Part shown: piece by piece, positions 27,201-42,200 of the stretch
How positions within the stretch are numbered: position 1 is the stretch's first letter
How the letters are laid out: every line of letters starts with the position of its first letter
Assembly: GCA_025267735.1 (NCBI GenBank)
Contig: CM046297.1
Location: 18,316,011 to 18,380,010, forward strand
From: Mactra quadrangularis
Lineage: Eukaryota > Mollusca > Bivalvia > Venerida > Mactridae
DNA length: 64,000 nucleotides
Direction: 5' to 3'
Notes under the pieces: generated by a model
The model's input: only the letters and a program-made list of their open reading frames with translations
Databases searched by the model: none
What the model was told of the DNA's origin: nothing
Made by a program: the position numbers and the translations under genes

Positions 27201-30200
27201 GAGTTAATCTCAATCAAATCCTGTTTTTTTTCATCTGCTGTTGGCATCCCAAAAACTAAGGTAGACAGCAGGTGACTGACATTTGATCTTCATGAAACCT
27301 ATATTGTTTAATTTCAGTAAATGTAAGTTTGATTTCAGTGAATGTATTTGTATGCTGTTTTATTTCAGTGAAAGTAAATCCATGTGATAAGTTGAACTGT
27401 TCTCATCTCTGTTTGTTACATCCTATGGAAGATTTACGTAATACAAAGAATGTTGCTACAGCAAGTTGTGCTTGTCCTGAGAATCATAATCTAAATCCTG
27501 ATAATAGAACATGTACTGCTGCTTGTGATAGGTAAGGGTTACCATAGTAATATATCCATACTGTTGGACCTTTCAACATACCAGATTAACACATTCATAC
27601 TTTCTCAAAAGAGAGGTAGCGCCTAAATGTATACCATGTGACAAGTATTTCAATGTAAAACACGTTCTCCTTGACTGTCAGGATCTTAAATACATCCATG
27701 ACAAACATTGTAAGGTTAACTCAATTAGAGAACTTTTTCAGTTAGTACCATTATATGCAATACTAAACTATCTGAAGGAAATAAACATTTATCATAAAAT
27801 ATAGGACTTAAAACCATTATAATTGCATTAATAGTATCATCAACTGCTTTTGGCGCGATAGAACCTTTCTGAGTTGATGCCCTGTAAAACCCTGACAAAC
27901 ATTGACCTTACAAATATCAGGGTTATTGTTATTGACCTTACATGGATAGAAGCCACAGTCATGATGAGGTTACCATAGTAATATATCTCATAAACTATGT
28001 ACTGTTTGACCTTTCAAAGGTCAAGGTTATCATAATTGACCTTACATGAATAGAAGCCACAGTCATGATGAGGTTGCCATAGTAATATATCTCATAATCT
28101 ATGTACTGTTTGACCTTTCAAAGGTCAAGGTTATTATAATTGACCTTACATGGATAGAAGCCACAGTCATGATGAGGTTGCCATAGTAATGTGTCTCATA
28201 ATCTATGTACTGTTTGACCTTTAAAAATTCAATGTTATCATAATTGACCGTGATTGATCTTAAATGGATTGAAGCTGTATCATGATGAGGTTGCCATAGT
28301 AATATATCTGTGTACTGTTTGACCTCTCAGAAGTCAAGGCTGTCATCATTGACCTTGAAGAGATTTGTTTCAGCTTAAGGTCATTTGAAAGATTTTACTT
28401 TGAACAAAATTATGTGTCTTTAATTTGACTTTAGTTTTGATTTTCATTATGTTTGACTATTATAAATATAAGTATATGGGGTAGTGGCCAGGTGTCTTGT
28501 TTTATATAGTAAAAATTTAAATTAATAGGAAAATTTAATAGAAATTTTCATTTATAGGAGAAAATACAAGGTTAACTAAAATATTTGGGGATCTGATATA
28601 AAACAAATTGTAGAAGGGGAAGGGGTCTGTAAATTGCCTCCATCAGAAAAAAGCCTAGTTGGTGAATGTATGAAGATTTTATGTTTCATCAATTTTGATA
28701 TGAGATGTTTCACTATATAACATGATAGTGATATATTTGTATGTATGTATTTACAGTTCACAATTTCTATGTGAATCAAGTTCTAAATGTATACCATTAT
28801 GGTGGCAATGTGATAAACATAAAGATTGTGATGATGGCTCTGATGAGACTCCAGATTGTAGTAAGTTGTTCTTCTTATGTATTATACTTCAAGTTTGGAT
28901 TGTACGTCAGATTTGTTAGTACATGATTGACCTTGTTTGACCTAAAATGGATAGAGCCTACAGTCTTAATGAGGTTATCATAGACATATCTATGTGTACT
29001 CTGACCTTTCAAAGGTCAAGGTTATTGCAAATGACCTTGATAGACCTTGAATGGATAGAAGTCACAGGCGTAATGAGGTTAACATAGTTATTTATCTGTG
29101 TACCATTTGACAATTCAAAGGTCAAGGTTATCATAATTGATCTTGATGTACATTAGTGGAAATTGTCATATTCTCAACCCAACCTTTCTAGGAGAATGAC
29201 ATTTAGCTGATTTGTAAGATAAGGTGGTTCATAATTGAGAAAAAATATTGTTATATAACAAAAGTTGCTCAAGTATATCGTACCAATAGTCATTTTTAGC
29301 TCGACTTTTCGAAGAAAATGAGAGCTATTGCTATCACTTGGGCGTCGGCGTTGGCGTTGGTTTTCAGGTTAAAGTTTTTTGAAACACTTATAACTTCAAC
29401 ACTACCCAAGTTATTTCATTGAAAGTTGGTATACTTATTTCAGGGCATTTTTTCCTTCTATAACAGGGGCCGATGTTCGGCCCCTTCACAATTCAAAATT
29501 GCACTTTTTTTTCACAATGCAGCGGAAAAAGTTCACAATTTCAAAGAATTTTAACAAATTATCAGGACTTTGCAGGGCTTGAATTAGACCCGAGACCTCG
29601 AGTTTTGACGCACGGCAATTCGAAAATACCCTCTTTTGACCCTCAATCAAAATCGTCCGTGCGTCAATTTGATCCGCGTATAATTTGCCTTCAAGAGTCA
29701 TAGTTGAATCAAGATCTCGGATCGACAACAAGTGGAGCGTATGTTACGTCCGCCTATTTGATGTAATCGACCAATCAGCGATGCGCGCGTTACGCGGGGG
29801 TTGCAGTTAGTATACACGCTTGAAAAGCCGATAAAAAGTAACTCCATTGTTTATCAATCACCCCTGTGTATTTTGTCACCTATTAAGACCTATCGGCGTC
29901 CGCTAAAAAAATCAATAGTGCTACATGTCAGCCAGATACGATTGATTACGTAAGCAAACTGTTGTAATTAACAAACAAGCGACAAACTGTGATAATGCAT
30001 TGATTCAAGTAGATAAGCTTTTGGATTGCTAGCCGTTAAATTGATAATTGTACTTAATTATGAGCATGTTGTTTAAAGCAATTTAAATTTACGTATAATT
30101 GCCAGTTTGCAAATGCGTTTTTTAAAGACAATTAAAGTTGACCACAAAAATAACTCTGATTAAATGATAATAATAATAGTTGAATTCCACGTCAAAATAA

Positions 30201-33200
30201 TCGTAAATACGAATCATTTTACAACGAATAAAGTTTTTTATTTCGTACTGTCATACATTTTCGCGACCGACGCTATCGCCAATAAAGGGAAAGATCGTTC
30301 AAATTACATTGTAATAAAATAATTTTTTATCATTTTGATTTTCAGATTTTCTTAATTTAGCAATAAGTAAGGGTAAATTCCCTCATTTTTTTCGATTTCA
30401 AGAATAAACATCGATTGAATATGTGAAATTTTTAAAATATTCGTCACATAATCTATCTATTAGACTAAAAACATTAAACAACATCTATTGCTGCATGAAA
30501 AGTATGATTTAACAAAAGGTATGATGTTTATAGCAGATTGTAGTTTTGAAGAAAATATTTAAACAAAGAAAGGTCAAAATTTAGGACATTTATGATATAT
30601 TTTTAAAATGGCTCTTAATGATTTTTACCTCTGTTAATGTACATATTCCAGCAAGCAAACATGCTAAACCAGAAGATCTGATCAATTGAAATGAAAAATA
30701 AATACTTTTAGTTTACTATTTGTTATAAAATCACTATATTCTGTGAATTTTACTAACTTTAAGTTACAACAAAGCCATTGTAAGACCACTTGAGAAACCT
30801 TGTCTTGAACAACATAGAAGTCAATTCAAGTCTGAAAGAAGCTTTATTGTTCTCATTTTTTACAGTTTTTTTCACAATTTCATGACGCATCGTGCTTTTT
30901 TCACAAAATGAACAGGCCCAGGCCCCTTCACAATTTTGACAAAAAATGCCCTGTATTTAGTGGGACTATATTAACCATTCTGTAAAAGGGGATAACTCTG
31001 GATGAATTATTTTATGAGTTATTGCCCTTTTATACTTAAAAAATTGCAAAATATGAGGTTAAAGTTTTTCCTGTATAGAATATCATCAATACTGATCACG
31101 ACATTTGACTTAAAGTTTGTATACTTATTTGTCACTACTATATCTACATGACTGTGAAGGCACATAACTGTGGATGAATTATTTTTGGAGTAATTGCCCT
31201 TTTATTCTTAAAAAATAGCAAAATATGAGGTTAAAGTTTTATTCTGCGTAGAATATCTTCAATACTGATCAAGATATTTGACTTAAAGTTTGTGTACTTA
31301 TTTGTCCATACTATATCTACCGACTATGATGGGACGTAACTGTGGATGAATTATTCTTGGAGTTATTGCCCTTTTAAACTAAAATAAAAGCAAAATATAA
31401 TGTTAAAATTGTTTCTATATGTAATATCCTTAATACTAATCAAGATATTTGACTTTAAATTTGTATACATAATTATCGGTACTATGTCTACACAACTATG
31501 AAGGGACATTACTGTAGATGAATTATTTTTTTGAGTTAAGACCCTTTATACTTTAACATTTATGTTTAAAATTTGTTCTAATGGGATATATTTAGAACCT
31601 ATGAATATTTTTGAATGAAAGTTGGAATGCTTATTCTTCAATTCTTCATCTATCGGACTATAAAGGGACATAACTCTGGATTAATTACTTTCCGAGTTAT
31701 TCCTCTTTCCCCTTTATACTTTGATTATTTCTAAGGGTTATGTTTGCTCAAATTGAATATATTTTGTCAGATGGAAAGTTAGTATACTTTTTCATCTATA
31801 CTACATCTGGTCGAATACAATGAGATGTAATAATTGATGAATTATTGTTGGAGTTGTGACCCTTTTCAACTTTTTAATTTGGGAGAAAGTATTATGAAAT
31901 ATTTTCAATACTTATGGATATATTTAAATGATAGTTTGTATGCTTATTCATCAGTACTACATGTAGGTGACTACATAGGGACATAACTCTTGATGTTCTT
32001 TTTGAAGTAATGCCCCTTTACTTTAATTTTGAATTTTGTTCAAATTGAAATACAATGTATTTATAGTTCTTCATATAGATATTTAGATGAAAGTAGGTAT
32101 GCTTATTTGTTGATACATTGTCCACTTTACCCTGATGGGACGTTACTATGGATGAATGTTTTAGGAGTAATGCCACTTTTATATTTTACAAATATGAATT
32201 GGTAATTATTATTTGACTGAATTAAATCCTTTCAACAAATATGTCCTGTCTTGAAATTACTTTTGTTTTAAGATAAGCCTTGCCATGAACAAAACACTCG
32301 AAAAGTCGAGCGCGCTGTCTTTGGACAGCTCTTGTTGATGACATTTTCTTGCATGATAAGAATCACAGAATTAAATTGAAAAAACTTCTAAAACATCTTG
32401 ATAACATTTATTAAGCTTTCAATTAGAATCAAAATATTGAATGGAAAAACATTCAAATGTAATAACATCAAGTTTTTTATGTGTTGTCTAAAATATAATG
32501 AAATAATAACATTTTTTATATTATGTATTACAGAGGACTACAAATGTTTACAACCAGGATTATTTCAATGTAAGAATGCTAGTACTAGCAATGATTGTAT
32601 TCCACCTATTGGTATCTGTGATGGACATATTGATTGTGAAGATGGTTCGGATGAATCTAGCTGGAATAATTGTAGTAAGTTATCTCTAGTAAAGTTATCA
32701 TATTTATTCATGAGCCCTGAGACTAGGGTGAAAACTGTTTCTGAAAATATATATCCATGACTTCAATTATTGATAACCTATTTATACATATTTTCATTTA
32801 ACTGCAGACTTGAAATCTATATTGATACCATGAAGTCAATACAATTTGAAAATGCATTAGAGAGACACAAAAACTACTTTGCATCTTTGGTTTGAATTAA
32901 TCCACATTAAAGTGTCCATCTTTTAAAAAAGAGGATTCTTTTATAAGCATATTCCTACAGCATATCGGGGTTTAGTGCAAAACAGATGTAGCTCAATCTT
33001 TTCTTATATTGAGTTACAACCATTTTGTGTGATATTTATTGTACTTCTACAAGTTTGATATAATGTATTTTACAGCTGACTATTCATGTATATTACATCA
33101 ATTTAAATGTGTAAAAGATAATAAATGTATAAGTGATATAAAGAAATGTGATGGTAAACTAGATTGTAGTGATGGAGCTGATGAACTAGATTGTGGTAAG

Positions 33201-36200
33201 TCTAGAATTTTATTATTTTAAAGTTAAAAAAAAGTTAAAGTGCGGTTTAAAGTCTTCTTCCATATACATGTTCAGCCGACTTTACAATCTTGTACGATAA
33301 CTCCTGATCACTGAAATCACCCTCAGGCAGGCGATCCCTCACAGTACCCATTTACACCTGGGTGGAGTGGAACAATTGTAGGTTAATTTCTTGCTCAAGG
33401 AAATTAGCAGTGCCCCTAGTGGGGATCGAACTTGGGACCTTTCGATCCCTAAGCGCGCGTCCTACCACAGGACCACTACTCCTACTGTTATACCCTCCCC
33501 CCACACACACACACAAAAAAATGGGGGGCCAGCTTGTTGGTTGGTCTGTAGCTTTTTCTTGTCTGCTCAATTTCTCAGCACATATTTTAGGTATTTGATT
33601 TAAACTTCACACATATACCAGATATCAGGCAAACATGTGGTTATTTCATTTTTGTTATGGTCCATGGATTTTTTTGCCAAGTTATGGCCCTTAGATGAAA
33701 AAATCTTGACTGCTCATTTTCTCAGCACCCAATTTTTTGACAAACACCCATGTGGGGGTATTTTATTTACATGATTCAGTGAAAGATCTAATTATAACAA
33801 ATAACATAAATACGTCTATATTTGATGCGCAACGCGAGAAAAGGGCCCTTAAGCTCTTTGACGTCGTTTGCGGTAAACGTTACAAACGTAATCGAGGTCA
33901 ATTTTAGCGTACATGTGTCACGTCAGTGACTATTGCATTGTTTATACTAACGATTTAACTGGCTCTATTGCATCATTTAAAAGGAATTAATCTATGTTCT
34001 ACAAAATCTGAATGTCTTATAATCAATGTTTTAAGAAATCGATAACAAATAGCGTAAAAAGAAAGGTTTGTTGACCGTCATGAGTTGCTTTTTCATCCAA
34101 CTTTCGTCAACGTACCGAGCCGCCGTGTGGTGTTGACACTTCTAAAACTAGGTTGACTTGAAACTTGACATTTAGAATAGTCTGTTTTATTTGTGCTTTA
34201 AGATTGGATTGCTAAATAGATAATCTACAATTAGATTTTTAGGGAGAATTACACGCATAATTTCGGTACCATTGATTTAAATTGACGATGGATACAGCCT
34301 CTACACGCGTCGCCATCGAATTGTTTACTCGTAACTACGGGTATGCATGCACACCCCTGAATACAGCACACGCTATAATGTTAAATGCGGACTTGTACTT
34401 TTTATTCCGATTTTTGATTCAGTTCATCTTAAAATCTTAGCTTGATCTGGAAATTTTGTGAATAGGTAATGCAAAATTAGAATAATGTCGTCTCTTTCTG
34501 AACTGAAATGTCATTGGGGCTTTAAGACTTTTAGTTTAGATCTGTTATTTCTTAGACACATGTGCATCGAATGCAAACATGTATATACATATGGTATTGC
34601 TCTTGTTGTGCTGTCGTTTATATTTAAAATGGTCATTTAAATTGAAATATGGAATTTATTACCAAATTAGTGTTTACCAGTCAGTAGGCTTACTTTGAAC
34701 AGCAGCCCCAGCTGTCACAATTTTCATATATACAAGAGGAGAAAATGTTAGATTTTGAAGTAAGTGATGGTTGTTTTAACTCAAATTTTGCACAGTATGC
34801 GATATATTGTTACTTCATCGAGTTGCTAAATAATTGTAAGCGTATTGTGTTTATTTAAGAAGGAATTTGATTCCAATTCCAAACGTCCAGTTTATATGTC
34901 GCTCGTCCGTATTTTACGGACGATTTCCTCACGAGATTAAGACCCAATTTTGAAATAAAAAATGTATTACATTGTTATGTACTTTTTCTTGGTATATAAA
35001 TGTACTGAGCGGGACTGAATTATATGATGTCAAAAATTCAGTTTAATACAAGTTTAAATAAAAAGTTATCAATGTCCAAAAAAACGTCCGGTAATTGGAA
35101 TGTGAGGAGTAGGCTAAATTTGGTCTGGCTAGATATCGGCATTCATTATTCTTTTCATAATTTGACTAGCTCTAAATAAAGCTTGATTGACATCATTGAT
35201 CGAAAAAATATAGATCTATTGTTACCAAATTGTAGCTCTGTCTAATTACCACATCTATCAGTTGGATTTTAGAAATCCATTACAATTGTCGAGCAAGATA
35301 ACACTTGTGAGTCAATGTGAACCCGTTGCTAATAAGACTGTCTGCATAAGTTTTCTAAGGGCGCATCGCCGTATGAAGTAAAAGTATTCTAAACTGTTTC
35401 CATCTACCTATACATCATTGTAATAAAATCCATTTTGGTTTAAGATAAAGATCGTTCTTTCTTAAATACGATTATAATTAACCGCAAGTTCGTTAGTACA
35501 CATCATTTTCGTCATACGAAATTGTAAATACTTCTTTATGTCGTTAAGAGTAATAACTAATGTTTATTGAAAACAAAATGGTGACAATATCATTATAATA
35601 TTATTAAGTGTAATGTGTGTGTGTACATTTTGAACTACAGTGATGTTTTATCTTACCTCGTGTTTAAACCAGATCCACACATGAGTGTAGGCCTAGGTCT
35701 TAGAATCAAAATTCCTGTTATTTTCTGTTTTACTCATAAGCATTACCATGCAATCTGATTTTGTCATAAAATGACATTAACCCTTTTAATGATAGAGCAT
35801 GCAACTTATACACAGGTCATCGTTGATCCCAATATCTTTTGTCAAACTTCAATGTAACTTGAAATAACATGAAACTTCAAAGATTCAGAGCCGGATTTCC
35901 ATATATATGCTCAGTTTCGTCAACTCTACCACAACTATAACTGTTCATGCATTCCTTGGGCCAATTAAAATATCAAAGGAGTACCGACTATCATCTCCGA
36001 ACTTCAATACTCCAGATTTCTTTGATAATATTGCATTTCAAAAGCGTTGTTATGTCGGCATTCATAGATCTTTCAAAGAAAAAGTTAGCTAGTTCCGTAT
36101 TACTTTAATTTCCCATTTTATGTTAAACTAAATATTTTTATCCATCTTTCACCTGGACTTGGACTTAATATGTGTTAAACATCACATAACTGACATTTAA

Positions 36201-39200
36201 AGTTATTAGTTAACATGGTATTCATTTTGTCATACGGATTAATTACCGCGTTATCAGTCTTTTGAATTATGATGTGACACGATGTTATGTAAGGAAGAAT
36301 ATTAAGTAATAGTTAGCTCGAAAATTGCTTGAAAATTATGTTACATTTAACGTGTGTATTAATGTGAAAAAACTTTTATTTATCTCAACCTCTTGTGGAA
36401 GAAAGTAAAATAGTGTATTTATTTCCTACTTAAAAATGTCAATTATAATATTTAGACTGTAATTGTACACACCCGTCATTATGAATACCTGCAAATTTAA
36501 GATGGTAAAAATATCAAGGACAAATCAAAGTTAGCGTTACTATGTTACATGTATTGCAATGGAAATTTGGCGTCGATAGAATAAAAATAGACCTTCACAT
36601 ATTTTTGTTGTATCATAGATAAAACAACACCGTTTGTATCAATGCATATTTTGTTTCACAATCAGACTTAATAATGTTTATGAGATTGAAGTTATTTGTT
36701 GGGACCACAAATATATGGTTATCAGTAAACTGTCAGTATAGATTAGTTATTTGGACACATACATGAAGACTTTCTTTAAGCCTATTGTAAACTGAAACTC
36801 ATTTTAAATTCGAGATTTTTTAAGTATAAATGTAAGGAATGTTGAATTAAAAAAAAAATACCTTCTTGATAAAACTTATTCTAAATGCTTTTTGCAGTTA
36901 ATTTACTATGGTATTCAGTTGCCAAATGCCCAACAAAAACGCGACGTTAAACGTGACGTCGCTTTTTTCTTGGACCGAGTATCGAATTTCAAATCGCCAT
37001 AGCAACGTCATTAATTGAGATATTTTAATAAATTATACATTTTTGGAAACTACAAAGCCTACTCTTCCACTTTCTGTAAAAATCTCAATTTCGAAAAATT
37101 TGACCATAAGGGCCCTTTTCTCACGTTGCGCATCATTTGTTGTATTATGAAACAGGCATGAGAGTTGATGTATCAAAATTCAATTATGAGTGTTTTAACG
37201 CAAGTAATTTAATCAGCATATCAAAACAAGTGCCTGTGTTTTATTATTCTACAAAATATGGAAAGAATTATCTGTTATTAGGTAGAGAAATAATTCTTTG
37301 ACTAAGTGCTTAAGAACTAAAATGTGAGCTGAAGATTTTGTTATTTTGCAAGTATTTAAAGTTAAGTTTATTGTGTCTATAATATGATCCAGTAGAGTTG
37401 GGCTGTAAAACCATCTTGCTTATTGCAAAATCTTGTGATTTTTAATGATTTTTATGTTCCAAATGCTAATTTTGAGAAGAATTTATTTATTTATTTATTG
37501 GAGTTAATGCCGTGTCAACACAATTTAGGTCATTTAAGGCGTCCAGCGCACCTAACCTAGCTTTCCTGGACTATTGTTTATAACCAGTACTCGCCTACCC
37601 TTCGACAAGGCCGGAAACTTCTCCATATTATCTAATCAATGGAGGAAAATTGACATTATTGTCAAATTTTTATGGAAGGGTATAACCTCCTTGGGTGGGA
37701 TTCGATCCCACACCCCCTCGGGCACAAGTATCCAAATCCCGGCGTGCTACCAACTGCGCTATCGACCCGGGTTTTGAAGGTCCTATGAATGTACCTTGAC
37801 TGTTCTTACTGTTGATTATTACTGTATTCTAATTGATTATTTTTAGTAAAACAAGAATGTTTAGATACACAGTTCCGCTGTAACACTACTGGTAATTGTA
37901 TACCATATTTGTGGCATTGTGACGGTGACAATGATTGTGGTGATTGGTTTGATGAAAAATCTTGTGATAATAGAACATGTAAGGAAGATCATATCAAGTG
38001 TAATGTAACTAGTAAGTATCTTTGTCATTGAATCTCAAGGTCATACATGACACCTAGATGTATGAGGCCAATCTGAATTATGTCATCAAGTCTAATATGT
38101 CAAATATGAACGCATTTACTTCTGTATAAATCTCAGTATTTTGTTTTTACTGAATTAGCCTCAAATTCATGCTTACAGATCAGCATCATCATTTCTAAAG
38201 ACTTCTTTCTGCTTAATGCACCTCTTTGTGCTTAGGTTTATTCATTTTCAGTAGATAGAATAAAAGATTCATAACTCCTGTTTAAAAATGCAGACTACCT
38301 GGTTATTAAGTTATTGACATTATTACCTCCCTTGATAAGATACAATACACTAGCTTATGGTTTGTGTTGTGTATTACAGAGAAATGTATACCTAAAGCCT
38401 GGGAATGTGATGGTGATTATGATTGTGGTACTGGAGATGATACTGATGAGAGACAAGAAACTTGTGGTATGTTTTATTCTTTCCTCATACTTTCTTGATA
38501 TACAAAAATACAGTTGAAAAAAGAAACTTAAAAATGCTATTTAAAGTCTGCTTCCATGTACATTTCAACAATATTGCACAATAAACCCATTATCATTGAA
38601 ATCGCCATCAAGCAGGTGGTCCCTTACAGTGCCCATTTACACCTAAGTGATGTAGAAAAACTTGATGTGAATTCTCTAATCAAGCAGTGCCCCTAGTGGG
38701 CTCAAACCAGGAACCTCGTGATTTGTTAACACATTTCCTTCTTCAAGACCGCTACTTTTACACATGCAGTAGTTGTTCTAAAAGTCAGAAGACTATAGAA
38801 GCAGAACTAAACAAGCATTTCCTTCAACCTTCAATGTGGTATGGCACTGAAAAATCTCCATAGAAACACAACCAAACTAGAATATAACATTTTTGTCTTG
38901 ACTCTATTACAGCTGAGAGAACATGTGATCCTACATATTTTAAATGTTTAAATGCACATTGTATACCTGGTAGATGGCGCTGTGATGATGATCAAGATTG
39001 TAGCGATGGTTCCGATGAACTTGACTGTGGTAAGATTATAACATGTGTACAACAGTAATAATATTGAGGGTTGCCCGCAAGATTGTAGTAAGTGCATTGC
39101 ATTAAAGAGCGAGTTGCTAGTCTTAGGGGCAACCCTCAAACTGTACATAGTGTGGGCATGGCTGAGTAGCCACTGGTGATCATTGGATAGCCAGCTCCAT

Positions 39201-42200
39201 GTTGCAGGGTTTGACATTAAATTTTGAAGTTGGTTGCCTGGTTTGAAAACCAGCTGAATATTTTACGTGCCAGAATCAAATACTAATTGTAGCAGGATGC
39301 CTGAAACCAATTATAGGTCATTACAGTTGAGTCCTGTGTTCATTAGAATCACATCCCTAACTCACTTCATTGTTCCATTGAACTAGAAACTATCCTTTCA
39401 GCTCAGTACTGGGGACCAGAAAGGGGCCTTGAAAGAGATTGATCTAAGTTGTTAGACCTTGTTTCACTATTAAGCTAACATATGTTTAAATAACAAAACC
39501 TAATCGTAAGTTAGTTGAAATTGATGATTTTTCAAAGTTATCTTATTGCAAGTTATTCATACCTCTTGTCAAATAACAAAACGTAACATTACATAACGTA
39601 ACGTAACGTAATGTAACAAAATATAACTTTATTAACTCTATTTGTGATTACAATATAAGAGTATACAGAGCATTGTAAGATATAATAAATGTAAGTATAC
39701 ATGTGACATATACGTAACAGTACTAACAGCGTACACATATGTCGGAATTAAATGAGTCCTTGATCAGTGTTCCTTGGTTTCGTTTCTCACTGGAAAAAAC
39801 AAACAACCGATCTATCACCAATCCCTATGTATAACCGGGCCCTAACAGAAAGAACATAATTAATATGTAGTATTGATATTACTGGTATTATAACACTATT
39901 TGCCATTTGAAGTTTAATGTATTGTATTGTAAATGTGTTGTTGTTTGTTACAGAACCAAGAAACTGTAGTGACAATGAGTTTAAATGTACCGGTGGTAAT
40001 AAATGTATACCTAAATCATCTGTCTGTGACGGTAGACATGATTGTAAAGATTTATCTGATGAAAAATCTTGTAAAACAGGTCAGTATGTTTGTCTTGATT
40101 TAAAACACTTCATACTTTAACATTTACCAAGCTAGCTCAGTCCGTAGTGCACAAGTCAACTGATCAAGGGATCGTAGGTTCGATTCTTGGCGGGGCATAC
40201 ATTTGTGGAGCTTGGTCATGTAATAATTTCTACAGCCATTTTTTTCCTACCACTGATTCATAATCATGTGGGGCAGTTGTTAGTCACTGAAAGAAGTATG
40301 CTCCTAGTAACTGGTGAACAGCTGAATATCCGATTCAGCCTTTCCAGAAGCAGCGAGTAGGTTGACTGACAACCATCAATATGTAACTTATGTATAAAGT
40401 GTGATTCTATGGCATCAAACCCTACCAAAAATAATTCCACACTTCAGAATTCATGAGGTAGTTATTGACCTTGCTTTTAAAACCTATTATTTTTATCTAT
40501 ATTTAGTTGTTTTTATGTTAAGTAATGGTTGTAACTGTGTTTTATCTATTCATGCCTGTTATATTATAAGCCGGAATTTTCATTGAAAAACAATTCGGTG
40601 GGGTGTCCGATATTGTTAAACTTCATACAATGATAACATACCATGTGATGAACAGAATTAGAAAGTAACCACAACTCTACCTGCCTTTATTATGGATTAT
40701 TTCCCTTTGTAATTTTTGCATTAAAGTTTTTAAATCCGGCTTTAATGTGGTTTCCATATTACATTTCTTGTTTTTATCTATATTTGAGTGTCTTTATGTT
40801 AAATAATTGCTGTAACTGTGTGTGTTTTATCTATTCATGCTTGTTTATATTATTATGTCTATTTGTAGCTGTACAATGTTCAGCACATGAGTTTACCTGT
40901 GAGTCAGGATCATCGTGTATACCTGGTACATGGAAATGTGACGGTGAAGATGATTGTCTCGATGGTTCAGATGAGAAATCCTGTAACTCTAGTTGTGGCA
41001 AAGGTGAATTTAGATGTAAAAGTGGACCATGTGTACCTATGTCATGGTTATGTGACGGTGAGAAAGATTGTCCAGATAGCTCTGACGAGGCTGAATGCAG
41101 TACAATGGCTTGTCCTGCTGGTCGATTCCGATGTGGAGATCACACTTGTATACCTATGCATAAGAAATGTAATGGTGTACCTGACTGTTCTGATGGTCTG
41201 GATGAAGCAATCTGCAGTAAGTATACTCTATGTTTGAATGCTTTTAAGCCATCTAGCAAGATAAATCGATAGCCCACTCAAGTCAACGAATCAAGGAGTT
41301 GTAGAATCAATTCCCCGGCAGGCATACTTTACTTTAGCTTGGTCATGAAATGATTTCTAAGGCCATGCTCCCTCCAACCACTGATTTTAAGATTATTTAG
41401 GACAGTTGTCAGTCACTGACGGAAGTATGCAGCTAGTAATTCAATCCAGAGATTAGCCTTTCCAGGAACACTGAGTAGGATGTCTGACTTCCGTGATATG
41501 ACCTATACAAGGTTTTGCTATGGTGTTAAACTTAACCTGCATAGCCACCTTGTGAGTTTGGCATTGCTAGGCAAGAGGCAAGATACATCTTTAACAAATC
41601 ATTGGGCAGTAACATGTTAGCATAGTCATAGTAAATTTAGGTGTTACGCTTGTCTTCATCCTTATTGAAAATTGTTAAAGTGTGAATAGAATGGTTTTTA
41701 TTCTGAAGTCAAAAAGTATTTTGTACCAGTACATTTATTGGACTTTAAATGATATGTCAACTACACTGGATAAATATACACTGATATTTTCTTATTCTTG
41801 TCAACTACACTAAATTACTATACACGGATGTTTTCTTTTTATGTCAACTACACTGCATAAATATACACTGATATTTTCTTTATCATGTTAACTACACTAC
41901 ATAAATATACACTGATATTTTCTTTATCATGTTAACTACACTACATAAATATACACTGATATTTTCTTTATCATGTTAACTACACTACATAGATATACAC
42001 TGATATTTTCTTATTCATGTGAACTACACTACATAAATATAAACGAATATTTTCATATTCATGTTTACTACACTACATAAATATACACTGATATTTTCTT
42101 ATTCATGTCAACTACACTACATAAATATACATGAATATTTTCTTATTTATGTTAACTACACTACATAAATACACTGATATTTTTTTATTTATGTCAACTG

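Noticed and set aside
40887..41237. 116-codon alternative frame in exon 21
   Set aside because: Overlaps the strongly supported LA-coding frame in another phase; regular valine/leucine pattern is a frameshifted LA repeat.
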